Source: CAZSHG01 sp964606695 [NCBI: uncultured bacterium]
Lineage (GTDB): Bacteria > UBP14 > UBA6098
Length of the DNA: 64,000 nucleotides
Reading direction: 5' to 3'
Assembly (NCBI GenBank): GCA_964606695.1
Contig: CAZSHG010000012.1
Coordinates: 29,015-93,014, forward strand
Below, piece by piece: positions 11,025-20,448 of this stretch; position 1 is the first letter of the stretch, and each line of letters opens with the position of its first letter. A model generated the notes under the pieces. It was not told the origin of the DNA, ran no database searches, and saw only the letters and a program-made list of their open reading frames with translations. A program made the translations under genes and the position numbers.

Positions 11025-13925
11025 CTATTTTCCGGGCCGAACCGTTTCCAGTTCGAGCAGAACTCTACGGTTAACTGTTCTGCCTTCCGGCGTGGAATTG
11101 TCGCCCAGCAGGATTCGTTCAACCGTGCTTCCCGTCCAGCGCAGAATTTCGTAAGGCTTACTTTCGCCATAACCTTTGGCTTTAAGGGAAACGTTGTTTT
11201 CTTTCAGCCACTGGTCGAGTTGCGATTTCTGCGTGAAATCGAGTAGATACATCATGTAAAGTTTCAGGTTATTGAGTTCCCTGTTCGCCCTCGCTTTGGA
11301 AAGCTGGATATTGGCGTATTCCGGGCCGATAGAGTCGGCGTGAGCCGAAACGACTGCGGTGATCTGCTGATCCTCGCGACCGGCTTCCGCGCGGGCTATG
11401 AAACGCCTTGCCACATATTCCACACGGCTTTCCAGGAACTTCGACGCGGGTATATCCTCGTCGAATCTAAACAGGACGATAACCAGACTCTCGATGCGTT
11501 TCGATTGCTTGGATACTTGAATTTCCATCGTGTCCGAATAGGTCAGGAAAGTCTCGCCCATCTTATCGCGGACGTCGAGTCTGGCGAAGTATTTATGATC
11601 GAAATCGAGAAGCTCGCCGGCATTGTTGCGCCAGTCCCACGCCAGGCCGGAAGGAATATCTCCCCTGCCCGCCGCGAGCATTCGGACAACGTCGCCCTCT
11701 TCGTTGACGATAACGATTCCGAAACTATCGACTCCGGCATCAACCGTAGCATCGACCTGCACGAGGTTTTCCTCTCTGCCTTCGACAAGATAATCGGTAA
11801 AGACCCTGTCGCCTACCTTCGGGCGCCATATAACCCCCTCGGAATTCGGGAACACAAGGGCGATATCGGGGTCGGTTTCGGGCAGGTAATTCGCATTGAT
11901 GCGAATCCTGTCCTCGTTCTCTTCGCCAAGTTGGTTACGGAGATATTTACCGATAGCGGCGGCTTTCATAAACGCCAGATCAGCTTCTTCGACGTTATCC
12001 ACATTATAATAAGCCTCGACCAGAATAACGATTTCAGGATTGGAGTTGATTAAACTCTGCATCGATCCAATAATGCCGCTGAGTGTAGATTTTGTTTCCT
12101 GAGATAGCTTAGAGGTAGCCATTGGAATCTCGCCGATAAAATCCCGGCCTTCGAGGAACCACGCCGAGAGTTCGGTGCGTCGGTTTTCCGCGGCCATTAG
12201 TCTCTGGTCTTTGGGGATTGCCTGGTCTTTGAGCTTGCCAGCACGAGATTTGTCCATATCATAATCGGTCTCGATGACCATAACCCGGTCCTTAGGTGCG
12301 CCGAGAGCTACCAGCTTACTTCCTACCGCTCTGCCACGTGCCGTGGCAAGTTGTTTACCCTGCGCAACGTCCTCGAAAAGCTCATCGTAATAACCACGAA
12401 CGCTTATTACGACGTCGGGATTTTCCTTGAGTCTGTCCGCGACCGTCTGTAAAATATCGTCGAAACGCGGATCGATCTCGGATTTGCCCTCCTCGAAGAA
12501 GACTATCGGGATAATCGGTTCTTCTTCCTGATAAAGCGTGAGTTTGCTAACTGTAAGTTTGCTATCGCGAGGAGTAATCATTCCTTCCGGCGTCAGGAAG
12601 ACATCGAATTCGCCCATGCCGACGTTGTTTTCCTCGTCCTCTTCCGGGACTCTGCCGTGTATATCCGGGATGCGGTCGCCTTTGTCATCGATGGCGATGA
12701 ACATTGTATAATGCCCCTTTGCAGGCGGCGACCACGTCCATGTTAACTGCCTTCGTTCGGCGGCATCGAAAGTATATTTTTCGACCGGAACGGCAAGTTG
12801 CCACATGCCCGTATCGTCTTGATAATAAACCGCCACGCGGACGTTTCTTTCCTCGATTTCGCCGCGGTTTTCCACCGTAGCGCGAATCTCGAGGTCATCG
12901 CCTATAACACTGCGTTTCGGTGTGATCTCAACCTTAGCATCGACTAACTCCAGATCGCGGATCGGCGGCGGGGGAGGATCCAGGGTGAGGTTAACCGCCA
13001 CTTTATGCGTCATGAAAAATTCTGCGCCCAGGTCGTTGAGGGCTGGATATAATGCCGCGTAATCTATTCCCCAGCCGAAGCGTTCGCCTTTTTGAACATA
13101 GGAAAGACCCAACGCCGCTTCATCGCGGTTCAAACCGGCGCGAAGCCCGAAATTCTGACCGAACCACTTCTCCAGACCGGCGTGAATCTTCATATCGGAT
13201 TCGCCGTTGATCTCGCGCATCGTATATTCGATATCGACCACGGGAGTGAAACCTGAATAATGGAACGCCAACCCGCCGCGAACGGTCATCGGTTGCAAGT
13301 CCATATCGTCGCCTGAACCGGATATGGAGATATCCGGCTGAAGAACGTCCTTCGCGCAAGCGCCTATAGAAAGCCACTTCGTTGGTCTGAAAACCAGACC
13401 CACGTCGGCGGAATAAGCCATGCTCGAATTGCCGTTGCTGAAAACCTCGTCCGTAATATCGAAATCGTCCGAGAAATTGGATTCGTTGAATCCACTGCGA
13501 ATCAGCTTGAAGTTCGCTCCCAGCGCGAGATGACTGCCGTCGGCTTTGCCGTAAATTCTCTTGGCGTAACCGAGAGTAACGTGCATCTGGCTGTAAACGT
13601 CGGAGAAATATTGGGCGAATGACACGCCGTAACTACCACCATTGCCGTATAATCCGAGATGGTTCACGAAACCCGCGAAGCCCTCGTTCAATCCGTCGTT
13701 ATCCACGCCGAGGTATAACCGCGAGTAACTTGCCGTGAAAGCGAGGTTGCGGAAGGATTCCATTGCCGCAGGATTCCATGCCGGAGCGTTGGCGTCCTGC
13801 GATAATGCCGTATATGCTCCGCCCGCGCCCAGCGGTCGAGCTCCCATCTGGTCAACCTGTGCGATGGCCGCCGTTGTCAGGAGAGCCACCGTTATCGCTA
13901 TCGTGAGGATATTTCTTAATCTCAT
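11025..13925 (-). CDS. PorV-like outer-membrane barrel fused to CARDB and OmpA-like domains
   Basis: A 966-residue protein with a signal peptide (1-22). Residues 24-315 match the PorV/PorQ (UPF0164-like) barrel style: MGARPLGAGGAYTAL, ANAPAWNPAAM and alternating strands. A Pro run (317-321) leads to a CARDB Ig-like domain (322-440). Residues 470-590 are an OmpA-like domain (IVFFEEGKSEIDPRF ... ENRRTEL), a second divergent copy follows at about 610-700, a FlgD-like segment at 730-830 (VVRMLAAGRGDIPSGL), and a third OmpA-like domain at 845-960 ending NRRVLLELE. In T9SS bacteria PorV shuttles sorting-domain cargo, and OmpA domains bind peptidoglycan. The fusion could tie a cargo-handling barrel to the cell wall; that role is inferred. 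GGAGGG precedes the ATG. It lies 11 bp after the next gene. Confidence 0.8.
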   Translation of the reverse strand: MRLRNILTIAITVALLTTAAIAQVDQMGARPLGAGGAYTALSQDANAPAWNPAAMESFRNLAFTASYSRLYLGVDNDGLNEGFAGFVNHLGLYGNGGSYGVSFAQYFSDVYSQMHVTLGYAKRIYGKADGSHLALGANFKLIRSGFNESNFSDDFDITDEVFSNGNSSMAYSADVGLVFRPTKWLSIGACAKDVLQPDISISGSGDDMDLQPMTVRGGLAFHYSGFTPVVDIEYTMREINGESDMKIHAGLEKWFGQNFGLRAGLNRDEAALGLSYVQKGERFGWGIDYAALYPALNDLGAEFFMTHKVAVNLTLDPPPPPIRDLELVDAKVEITPKRSVIGDDLEIRATVENRGEIEERNVRVAVYYQDDTGMWQLAVPVEKYTFDAAERRQLTWTWSPPAKGHYTMFIAIDDKGDRIPDIHGRVPEEDEENNVGMGEFDVFLTPEGMITPRDSKLTVSKLTLYQEEEPIIPIVFFEEGKSEIDPRFDDILQTVADRLKENPDVVISVRGYYDELFEDVAQGKQLATARGRAVGSKLVALGAPKDRVMVIETDYDMDKSRAGKLKDQAIPKDQRLMAAENRRTELSAWFLEGRDFIGEIPMATSKLSQETKSTLSGIIGSMQSLINSNPEIVILVEAYYNVDNVEEADLAFMKAAAIGKYLRNQLGEENEDRIRINANYLPETDPDIALVFPNSEGVIWRPKVGDRVFTDYLVEGREENLVQVDATVDAGVDSFGIVIVNEEGDVVRMLAAGRGDIPSGLAWDWRNNAGELLDFDHKYFARLDVRDKMGETFLTYSDTMEIQVSKQSKRIESLVIVLFRFDEDIPASKFLESRVEYVARRFIARAEAGREDQQITAVVSAHADSIGPEYANIQLSKARANRELNNLKLYMMYLLDFTQKSQLDQWLKENNVSLKAKGYGESKPYEILRWTGSTVERILLGDNSTPEGRTVNRRVLLELETVRPGK

Positions 13926-13936
13926 CTCAATCCCTC

Positions 13937-16456
13937 CTATCGAGCGACGCTGATGGTTCCGTTACACACCGTCTCGTCGTCCACCCGCACAAGGTAGATA
14001 TATGTCCCCTGCGGAACCGATTCGCCGGCGGTGTCCGTGCCTCGCCAGCGCCATTCGCCTCCAAGTTGATCGGTGATGTCAGCAACCATATTGTTTCTCA
14101 GGTCGTAAATTAATATGTGAACGTCTATGTCTGATTTGCGCATATTCGGGAATTGGAATACAACTTCATCGTTCTTATCGTCTCTCAGTCCAGGAGTGAT
14201 AGGATTTGGCCCGCGTTCGCAGGGCGTTTCCGCAAGCTGGAAGGTGTATGTCGTGTCGAGCAAATTCCCCGGACAGCTCGATGTCGCGGGGGGCAGGTCT
14301 CGCACGAGCAAACGCACCGTTACCCATTCGCCGTCGTTGAAAGCGATTTCCGTAGCCGCAGAGGAGAAGCTGAAGGTCGGATCCGCCCACATTACGAAAG
14401 GATCGTCCCCTTCGACTATCGTGGTGTCGCTGGTTCCGTTATGAATTATCTGCACCTCGATATGCGTGTGATCCACCGGAAGCATATTGTCCGTGATGTT
14501 CATCGAAATCGGGAATGCAGTAGCACTAACCTGAGGCGGGCTGACCGGAACCTCACTGCTCATAACCGGCGGAATCAGATCGACGAAGAACTGCCATGTC
14601 GCAGTATCGCCCACCGCGCCGAGGGTATCCGAAACGGGCATGAGGGTGATGATAACGAGTCCGGTCGTATAAGTGTAAAGCCCGCTTGGACGGAAATAAA
14701 GAGTATCACGAACGAGTTCAAGTTCCGGGTCGGTAATCTCGAAACAATCTGAATTTATGCATAGCTCGAGACTCATCGTATCTATAGTTCCACCTGCACT
14801 GGAGAGGTCGATATGAATTTCCTCGTCTTCGCACGTAGTCGTATCATTATTTCCCGGAGTGATAAGAACCGGGACCGGTGGAATTGAGGTGGTGAAGTTC
14901 CAAGTATGAGCCTGCGGAAGATTCGGTGCGCAAGTATCTGGCTGGTCATTAGCGGTAACAACCTCTACGTTCACTGTATATTCATTCGGGAAAGACACTC
15001 CCGCTGTTGCCATATCAAACTCGAAATCGCCTGTTATGTCATCGTAAGACATCCCGGGTGTTGACATGTCGTAGAGAACGCCATCGACTTCAATTTCGAT
15101 AGAAGTTCCATCCACACCCGTTTCGTCGTCGAAAATGTTACATGTGAGAACCGGCGAAATCGGTGCACCGAGACCCATTGGAGACATCGCCGTAACCTCG
15201 GCACCCTCTGCATCAACATTGAATATCCAATCAGTTGATTCTTCCATCTCGTTGCCCTCGAGATCGGAAACGGGATATAAAGTTACATCGACGGGCATGT
15301 CGTTTGAAAAATCTGCGGGAGGAATATGAATTAACAGGTTTTCGGAAGGCAACCACGTTAGTTCGGGATCGGAGGCATGATAAACGGTTCCGTTGACTTC
15401 CAGTTCGATAGTCGATTCGTCGATGGTTTCGTCATCTTCGAGAATCAGAACCACATCCGTGCCCGCACACGAAGTCCATGTATCCGGCGCGGGAGCCAAA
15501 GGCGTTGCGACAGGTGGCGTGTAGTCAGGAAGCCCGATTCCATAGTAAGTTCCGTAAACAACGCTATCGCCGGGCGCCAGATTATCCTCCCACCAGATGA
15601 GAATTCCGCTGTCCCAATAACTGGTTCCAGTCGAACTATAATACCAGCTACTCAAATTATTGAATGTTCCCCATTGACCAACTGCAAATCTATCGGGTGT
15701 AACGGCATCAGGTGCCAGATCACGCGAAGAAAGGTAACCTGTGGCTTTTAAACTGTTCGGATCGGGTAGTCCACTTGGGAGTGTATCCTTAAAGGCCGAC
15801 CACGTAGTGGGGATATCGGGAGCGATGAAAACATCGTCCAGCCCTGAGTAACCGTAGATTGTAGCAAGTTCAGCCGCATCGTTGTCGTCGATCATTGTAT
15901 CCATGTGGAGACGGACTCCAATATCGTGAGCCGATGCGTCCAGGTTTGCTACTCGATATTCAATATAGACACTACCTGAAATCTTGCCGTCTCCCCTTTC
16001 AAGATACACCGGCATGATCTTTTGAATGAATCTGATATTATCTACGACCCATCCGCCCTCTACATAAGTGCTTCCTCCCGAGGCCGGATATGTGGTAAAT
16101 GGGATACTGCTCGATGCTACATCGCCAATATATTCTGCGCCGGTTGGCGGAGAGTCCTCGTTAAAATACATAGCGCTTGTATAATTATCGATATTGAAGA
16201 CTGTATTGGACGACCAGGGGTCGCTCGGATACATAAAACTGAGTGTGACTTCATCGGGATAGGTCCCGATATTGAATTGGCCGGTCTCGTCATCGATATT
16301 GAAGGCAACCGAGTCGTTATGGATATTGACTACCGCACGCTCGATATCCGGTGGCGCTAACGCCAATTTCCGGCGCAGGTATTCGTCGCTCTGGCCCAAT
16401 GCCGCGCACGACAGTATAGTTATTGCAAGGAGGAGACATGCTCCCTTTTGTATCAT
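13937..16456 (-). CDS. Large exported protein with Ig-like repeats and FlgD-like C-terminal domain
   Basis: This 839-residue protein has a signal peptide (about 1-21, ending in ALG). Residues 22-310 form an N-terminal region of unknown fold. From about 315 to 740 there are repeated bacterial Ig-like modules with the pattern DDETxxDxxSIELEVNGxxY, at least four copies. The C-terminus (750-839) resembles the FlgD-Ig/sorting type (VHILIYDLRNNMVADI ... GTYIYLVRV) and lacks both the PNPFNS start and the palindromic insert of its relatives. It is probably surface-exposed or secreted; partner and ligand are unknown. AAAGGAG precedes the ATG. It is the promoter-proximal partner of the PorV/OmpA fusion, 11 bp upstream. 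Confidence 0.75.
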   Translation of the reverse strand: MIQKGACLLLAITILSCAALGQSDEYLRRKLALAPPDIERAVVNIHNDSVAFNIDDETGQFNIGTYPDEVTLSFMYPSDPWSSNTVFNIDNYTSAMYFNEDSPPTGAEYIGDVASSSIPFTTYPASGGSTYVEGGWVVDNIRFIQKIMPVYLERGDGKISGSVYIEYRVANLDASAHDIGVRLHMDTMIDDNDAAELATIYGYSGLDDVFIAPDIPTTWSAFKDTLPSGLPDPNSLKATGYLSSRDLAPDAVTPDRFAVGQWGTFNNLSSWYYSSTGTSYWDSGILIWWEDNLAPGDSVVYGTYYGIGLPDYTPPVATPLAPAPDTWTSCAGTDVVLILEDDETIDESTIELEVNGTVYHASDPELTWLPSENLLIHIPPADFSNDMPVDVTLYPVSDLEGNEMEESTDWIFNVDAEGAEVTAMSPMGLGAPISPVLTCNIFDDETGVDGTSIEIEVDGVLYDMSTPGMSYDDITGDFEFDMATAGVSFPNEYTVNVEVVTANDQPDTCAPNLPQAHTWNFTTSIPPVPVLITPGNNDTTTCEDEEIHIDLSSAGGTIDTMSLELCINSDCFEITDPELELVRDTLYFRPSGLYTYTTGLVIITLMPVSDTLGAVGDTATWQFFVDLIPPVMSSEVPVSPPQVSATAFPISMNITDNMLPVDHTHIEVQIIHNGTSDTTIVEGDDPFVMWADPTFSFSSAATEIAFNDGEWVTVRLLVRDLPPATSSCPGNLLDTTYTFQLAETPCERGPNPITPGLRDDKNDEVVFQFPNMRKSDIDVHILIYDLRNNMVADITDQLGGEWRWRGTDTAGESVPQGTYIYLVRVDDETVCNGTISVAR

Positions 16457-16747
16457 AGTATCTCCTTTGCCCTTTTTATTTGTTTTCTCATTGATTTCCG
16501 GTCTTTTTATAATTCGTTTTTATTTATTCATTCATCCTTTATAATCTTTTCAACATAATTGAATAAACGAAAATAAAATAGTGATATCTAAAAGTCAAGG
16601 AGAAATTCGCACCTGATCGATCTATATTAAACAAAAAATCCGACGGTATTATCATTTCGCCAGACTTCCGTTTATTGTCTTCATGGAATTAGCCCTGATT
16701 ATCCACGTTACAGCGTTTCATAGTCGGTCGAATTTCTCCTCGCCGGG
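16457..16747. other. Intergenic region upstream of the Ig-like protein gene
   Basis: This 291-base AT-rich stretch follows the transporter gene and precedes the Ig-like protein gene, both on the minus strand. Apart from the AAAGGAG ribosome site at its left edge I see no clear promoter, hairpin or coding frame. Confidence 0.5.
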
Positions 16748-17323
16748 TTATTCGTCCTTTTTGATGACTCCTACGGGCAGGACTTCTTTACCCCATGATT
16801 CATTTATCACCTGAGCCATGGCGAAATAAATTGCCGATAATCCGCACAATATTCCCTCAATTCCCGCCAATACGCCAATCATTTTACTACCTGTCCAGTC
16901 GCGAATCGCGAGAAGCCAGAAGAGCACGAAAAGAGTGAAGAAAACCACCTGAAGCGCGCGAGTTGTATTGAACGTCGCGATCCACATGCAGAAAGTGAAA
17001 AGTCCCCACATGAAAAGATACCAGCCGATGAAATTAGCCGGTGCCTCGGCGAAACCCCAATTTAAGTTTGGAATTACAAGTAAGGCGACAAGAGTTAACC
17101 AGAAAAGACCATAACTCGTGAATGCCGTTGTGCCGAAGGTGTTGCCCTTTTTAAACTCCATTATCCCGGCGATAATCTGCGCGATTCCACCATAAAAAAT
17201 CCCCATTGCCAGAATCATCGACCCCAGAGGAAAAATGCCTGCGTTGTGAATATTCAGAAGGACGGTTGTCATACCGAATCCCATAAGGCCGAGTGGGGCG
17301 GGATTTGCAAGTTTGTTTTCCAT
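16748..17323 (-). CDS. Acetate/succinate transporter of the GPR1/FUN34/YaaH (SatP) family
   Basis: A 191-residue protein with six predicted membrane helices and the family signature [14 protein letters not shown] at residues 7-20. [20 protein letters not shown] motif follows helix 2 and is also characteristic. SatP proteins move acetate and related short acids across the inner membrane. Length is normal. It stands alone on the minus strand with weak spacing signals (AAGGAAAATC before the ATG). Substrate is inferred from the family. Confidence 0.93.
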   Translation of the reverse strand: MENKLANPAPLGLMGFGMTTVLLNIHNAGIFPLGSMILAMGIFYGGIAQIIAGIMEFKKGNTFGTTAFTSYGLFWLTLVALLVIPNLNWGFAEAPANFIGWYLFMWGLFTFCMWIATFNTTRALQVVFFTLFVLFWLLAIRDWTGSKMIGVLAGIEGILCGLSAIYFAMAQVINESWGKEVLPVGVIKKDE

Positions 17324-17426
17324 GATTTTCCTTCTATTTTTCTTTTTTCAAGCTCGATTTGCGCAAATATATGCCGCGCTTGCCGGTCATGCAAGAATAA
17401 TATCCTCGATTAAAGGGAAAAATTAG

Positions 17427-18953
17427 TTATTTGATATAAACCACAGGGTTGCTGTTTACCTGCCCGCCATTCTGGACGCGAACAAAATAAACGCCGGAAC
17501 CGAGGGATTCATCGGGCCGCCAGATAAATTCACTTTTGCCGTCATTGCGAGGAGGGCTTTGCCCGACGTGGCAATCTCGCTGATTCGATGAGATTACCGT
17601 GGCATTCGGCTCCGGACGGGCGCAGGCGCTCGAAATGACATCGACAAGGCGTCCGTTTACATCGAACACACCGATTTCAGCGTCTGTAGAGGTTGAGATT
17701 ATCACCGCCGAATTGAACGGATTCGGATAGGCCCCGATCTCAATTTCACGCGGAAAATCAGTGGCGACGACCGACATCGGCGTGCCGGAGGAATATGCGT
17801 TGTAAATTATCGCCGCGATAGTATCCTGAAAATCGGAACGTTCGGAAGTTGACGGCGGAGAACTCTCCCAGTCCGCGAGAACCGAATTCACCGAATCGAA
17901 AGCCCACTCCATGGTCGGAATCGTGTATTCATGGGCGCCGGTGTAGTATTCGTCGAGGAGGAAAACCGTGTTCATAAAATAGGTCGTGTCATGGTCGAAG
18001 GCGGAATCGGACTTCGCCTGAACCAATGCCAGCATCGGCGCGGGGGAGCCTATCAATTGCGGTGGCTCATCGTGAGCCGCCGGAAAAACCGGAATGGGAA
18101 TCGAAAGGACGGGCTGGCCGAAGAAACACCACATAAGCGTGTTCTCCGGGTCGCCGCCGGCCAGAGCGCCCTGCACAACTCCAGTGGCGAGAGTGTTGTA
18201 GTTGCATGTCGTCTGGACCGCGGTGAAATCGCCTGTATTGACATATCCCGCCGGCATTCCGGGGAAACTGCCCGTCCACGGCAGGGGATAAGGGTCCTGG
18301 TCCGGATAGAGGAGATCGGAGACCACGGTTTTCGAGATGTAAAGGGCGTCGAGGGAATCCCCGGCGATGGCCTCCGCCATGAGATCGTAAGCGCGCTCCA
18401 TCCGGTTCTGGCCAACTCGGCGGTAATCTCCTATATATGAGAAATTCGCGCGAACGACTATCCCCAAAGTATCCGCGTCGTAGCGGTCATAAATGTAAGG
18501 CGAACATTCAAACATAGCGCCGTTGCCGTAGGCGTCGATGACTGCGTAATTGGCTTTGGTGTTGCGGTCGCCGCCGTCGGTATCGATTAATATAGCCTCG
18601 AAATCGTCCACGGTTTCGCAGTTTTCCAGCGCATAATTCATCATGCTACCATTTCCGAGACCGCTACCCCAGCCGCTGACATTATACGCCGCCGATTGAA
18701 CGATGGCGAAACCCACCTCGTTCGCGCCCATCCACGCCGTGGAACTGCTCCGGTAGGAGTTCCTGACATAGGCGTGTTCGCCGGAAGGGGTATCGACTCG
18801 AAACTCGAGGTTCCACGAGGTGATGTCCCGGTTCTTGAAAACTATCGGCCTGCCGTCGGAGGTCGCACTTCCCAGCGCGAGACCGATAGTGCAGGAATAT
18901 AGTATCGCCGGAATGGCAAGCGTTATAAATAATATGTGGGCGCGATTTCTCAT
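17427..18953 (-). CDS. Exported N-terminal-nucleophile hydrolase (C45/C69-like) with T9SS sorting domain
   Basis: A 508-residue protein. The ATG at 18953 is chosen over one at 18995 because AGGTGG lies just upstream and it gives a clean signal peptide (RNRAHILFITLAIPAILYS). Cleavage would expose Cys21 in SCTIGLALGSATSDGRP. This is the arrangement of Ntn hydrolases such as penicillin acylase relatives and C69/C45 peptidases, which use the freed Cys to cut amide bonds; KNRD and MGANEVGFAI fit the same superfamily. The C-terminal ~100 residues are a sorting domain (YPNPFNSAV ... GVYFVRV). A 99-bp palindromic repeat is inserted in frame within it. The substrate is unknown. Confidence 0.75.
   Translation of the reverse strand: MRNRAHILFITLAIPAILYSCTIGLALGSATSDGRPIVFKNRDITSWNLEFRVDTPSGEHAYVRNSYRSSSTAWMGANEVGFAIVQSAAYNVSGWGSGLGNGSMMNYALENCETVDDFEAILIDTDGGDRNTKANYAVIDAYGNGAMFECSPYIYDRYDADTLGIVVRANFSYIGDYRRVGQNRMERAYDLMAEAIAGDSLDALYISKTVVSDLLYPDQDPYPLPWTGSFPGMPAGYVNTGDFTAVQTTCNYNTLATGVVQGALAGGDPENTLMWCFFGQPVLSIPIPVFPAAHDEPPQLIGSPAPMLALVQAKSDSAFDHDTTYFMNTVFLLDEYYTGAHEYTIPTMEWAFDSVNSVLADWESSPPSTSERSDFQDTIAAIIYNAYSSGTPMSVVATDFPREIEIGAYPNPFNSAVIISTSTDAEIGVFDVNGRLVDVISSACARPEPNATVISSNQRDCHVGQSPPRNDGKSEFIWRPDESLGSGVYFVRVQNGGQVNSNPVVYIK
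17541..17639 (-). repeat. Family A palindromic element, in frame inside the Ntn hydrolase gene
   Basis: 99 bp (33 codons) bounded by GTCATTGCGAG and CTCGAAATGAC (10 of 11 inverted matches). Its first 40 bases nearly match the element at 57964. It encodes SSNQRDCHVGQSPPRND, placed between DVNGRLVD and FIWRPDE of the sorting domain. Confidence 0.9.
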
Positions 18954-19034
18954 ATTCCACCTAAAATATAGAATTAAATTTCGGTTATTCAACACCGAAG
19001 TTTGATTTCGCGCGGGATTAAGTCAGGTTAGAAA

Positions 19035-19060
19035 CAACATACCGACCGGTTGGTATGTTG
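19035..19060. promoter_or_regulatory. 26-bp near-perfect palindrome between capA-like gene and Ntn hydrolase gene
   Basis: CAACATACC and GGTATGTTG flank a central ACCGGT; one base pair deviates from perfect symmetry. On the minus strand it is followed by GTTTC, so it could be a weak terminator for the CapA-like gene or an operator for the Ntn hydrolase gene. No regulator gene is nearby. Confidence 0.45.
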
Positions 19061-19070
19061 AATAACTCAG

Positions 19071-20129
19071 TTATTGTATAGGAGTTAGCCGAATTTTGCC
19101 ATCGATAAGTTCGACATCGGTAGGAAATTGCCTGCAGGCTTCGGTCATGTATCCCGCGAAAACGTAAGTTAAATCATCGTCAGCGAAATGCGGTTCCGCG
19201 CGATGGTCCAGCATTTCCGTTGGAGTGATAGCCACTGAAGAGAGTGAATCCCTCGAGAAAGATAATTCCAATATTCCGGAAACGTTGTTTAGATAATCCA
19301 TCTGGTCGAAAACGAAATTGCCCAGCGAATATGCGATGAGGCCTCCGTTATAGAACTCGACGCCCTCCCAGTAGTGCGGATGGTGCCCGAGAACAACGTC
19401 CGCGCCGGAATCTATCATTTTATGCCCCATCTCGATTTGCTCGACCAGAGGATATTGCAGATATTCCCATCCCCAATGAATATGCACGATCAGAACATCG
19501 CACCGGGAGAGCGTCGATTCTATAGCCGCGAAAACCCATTTCGGATACGCCGGCGCGCAGGCGGGATTCAACCGACCGATATAGTTCGTTTTCGTGTCGT
19601 TGAAGGCGAGAAAACCGAAGCGTCTGCCCTTAACATCGAGGAATACCGGTTCGAGTGCGGCTTCGAGATTCTTCCCGCCGCCCACCGGCACGATACCAGC
19701 ATCGTCGAGCCGCTCCATCGTGTTGAGAAAACATTTCAGCCCATAATCGAAGGCGTGATTATTGGCGACGGTTACGACGTCGAAACCGGCGTCGCGCAAC
19801 GGCACGAGGATTTCCGGATTCGCGCGGAAGACATATTTCTTGTCCATAGGCGAACCGACATCGCTCACGGGACATTCGAGATTGCCGGTGGTAATATCGA
19901 AGGAATTGAGATAGCAAGCCACGCCTCGCAGAGGCCGGTCGTAACTCGTCGTGTCGATATGCCGTTGCACTCCGCGCGCGAACATCATATCGCCCACCGC
20001 CGCGAACGTTATCGTCGTGTCGAAAACCACGGAATACTCGATTGGCAAGTAGTCGTCCGACTGCTCAAAATAGTCGCAGGCCGAGAAAAACGCCGCAGAA
20101 GCCGCAATTAATACAAAAACAATTCTCAT
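19071..20129 (-). CDS. CapA-family lipoprotein (poly-gamma-glutamate synthesis-like metallophosphatase fold)
   Basis: A 352-residue protein. The ATG at 20129 is preferred because it gives a lipoprotein signal (RIVFVLIAASAAFFSAC) with Cys at the lipobox; a longer frame to 20210 has no such signal. CapA motifs are in order: AAVGDMMFARGV, TGNLECPVSD, VANNHAFDYG, HIHWGWEY and LGHHPHYWEG, consistent with a calcineurin-like metal site. CapA proteins help export or anchor poly-gamma-glutamate in Bacillus, but many homologues sit in genomes lacking the synthase. No synthase genes are near, so the role here is open. Confidence 0.9.
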   Translation of the reverse strand: MRIVFVLIAASAAFFSACDYFEQSDDYLPIEYSVVFDTTITFAAVGDMMFARGVQRHIDTTSYDRPLRGVACYLNSFDITTGNLECPVSDVGSPMDKKYVFRANPEILVPLRDAGFDVVTVANNHAFDYGLKCFLNTMERLDDAGIVPVGGGKNLEAALEPVFLDVKGRRFGFLAFNDTKTNYIGRLNPACAPAYPKWVFAAIESTLSRCDVLIVHIHWGWEYLQYPLVEQIEMGHKMIDSGADVVLGHHPHYWEGVEFYNGGLIAYSLGNFVFDQMDYLNNVSGILELSFSRDSLSSVAITPTEMLDHRAEPHFADDDLTYVFAGYMTEACRQFPTDVELIDGKIRLTPIQ

Positions 20130-20272
20130 CAAAATTTCAAAACTCAAATAAGAAATGCCCCTATGGATCATAGACAAATCAAATCCAAATATCAAATGAC
20201 TTAATGTCAAATGTTTCGCGTATGGGCGTTTGCCTCAAATTATAAATCTTGTATCGCGGAAACCGGTTGTCA

Positions 20273-20328
20273 CAGTTCTTGCTACTTTAAGAGTAAATTC
20301 CTTCACACTTTGTTAAAAGCAAGAACTG
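20273..20328. repeat. Inverted repeat with 11-bp perfect arms
   Basis: CAGTTCTTGCT at 20273-20283 pairs with AGCAAGAACTG at 20318-20328 around a 34-base loop. It is not followed by a T-tract and is probably part of a small mobile or REP-like element. Confidence 0.7.
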
Positions 20329-20345
20329 CGCCAACCTGGCCCCGC

Positions 20346-20417
20346 GGCTGTCACGCTACATGCTACGTTTCTCCCCAATTTACGGCTTTTTCATGACAAG
20401 CATGTATCGCGCCAGCC
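20346..20417. repeat. 72-bp palindromic element, copy 1
   Basis: Ends GGCTGTCACGCTACATGC and GCATGTATCGCGCCAGCC are inverted repeats (14 of 18). It shares the right end TCGCGCCAGCC and overall size with the element at 53654-53726. Confidence 0.65.
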
Positions 20418-20448
20418 GCTCTACTATTAACTCATTTCACACTATAAC

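Noticed and set aside
19035-19060. Palindrome as a firm Rho-independent terminator
   Set aside because: The tail is only GTTTC, too short; kept as an unassigned palindrome.
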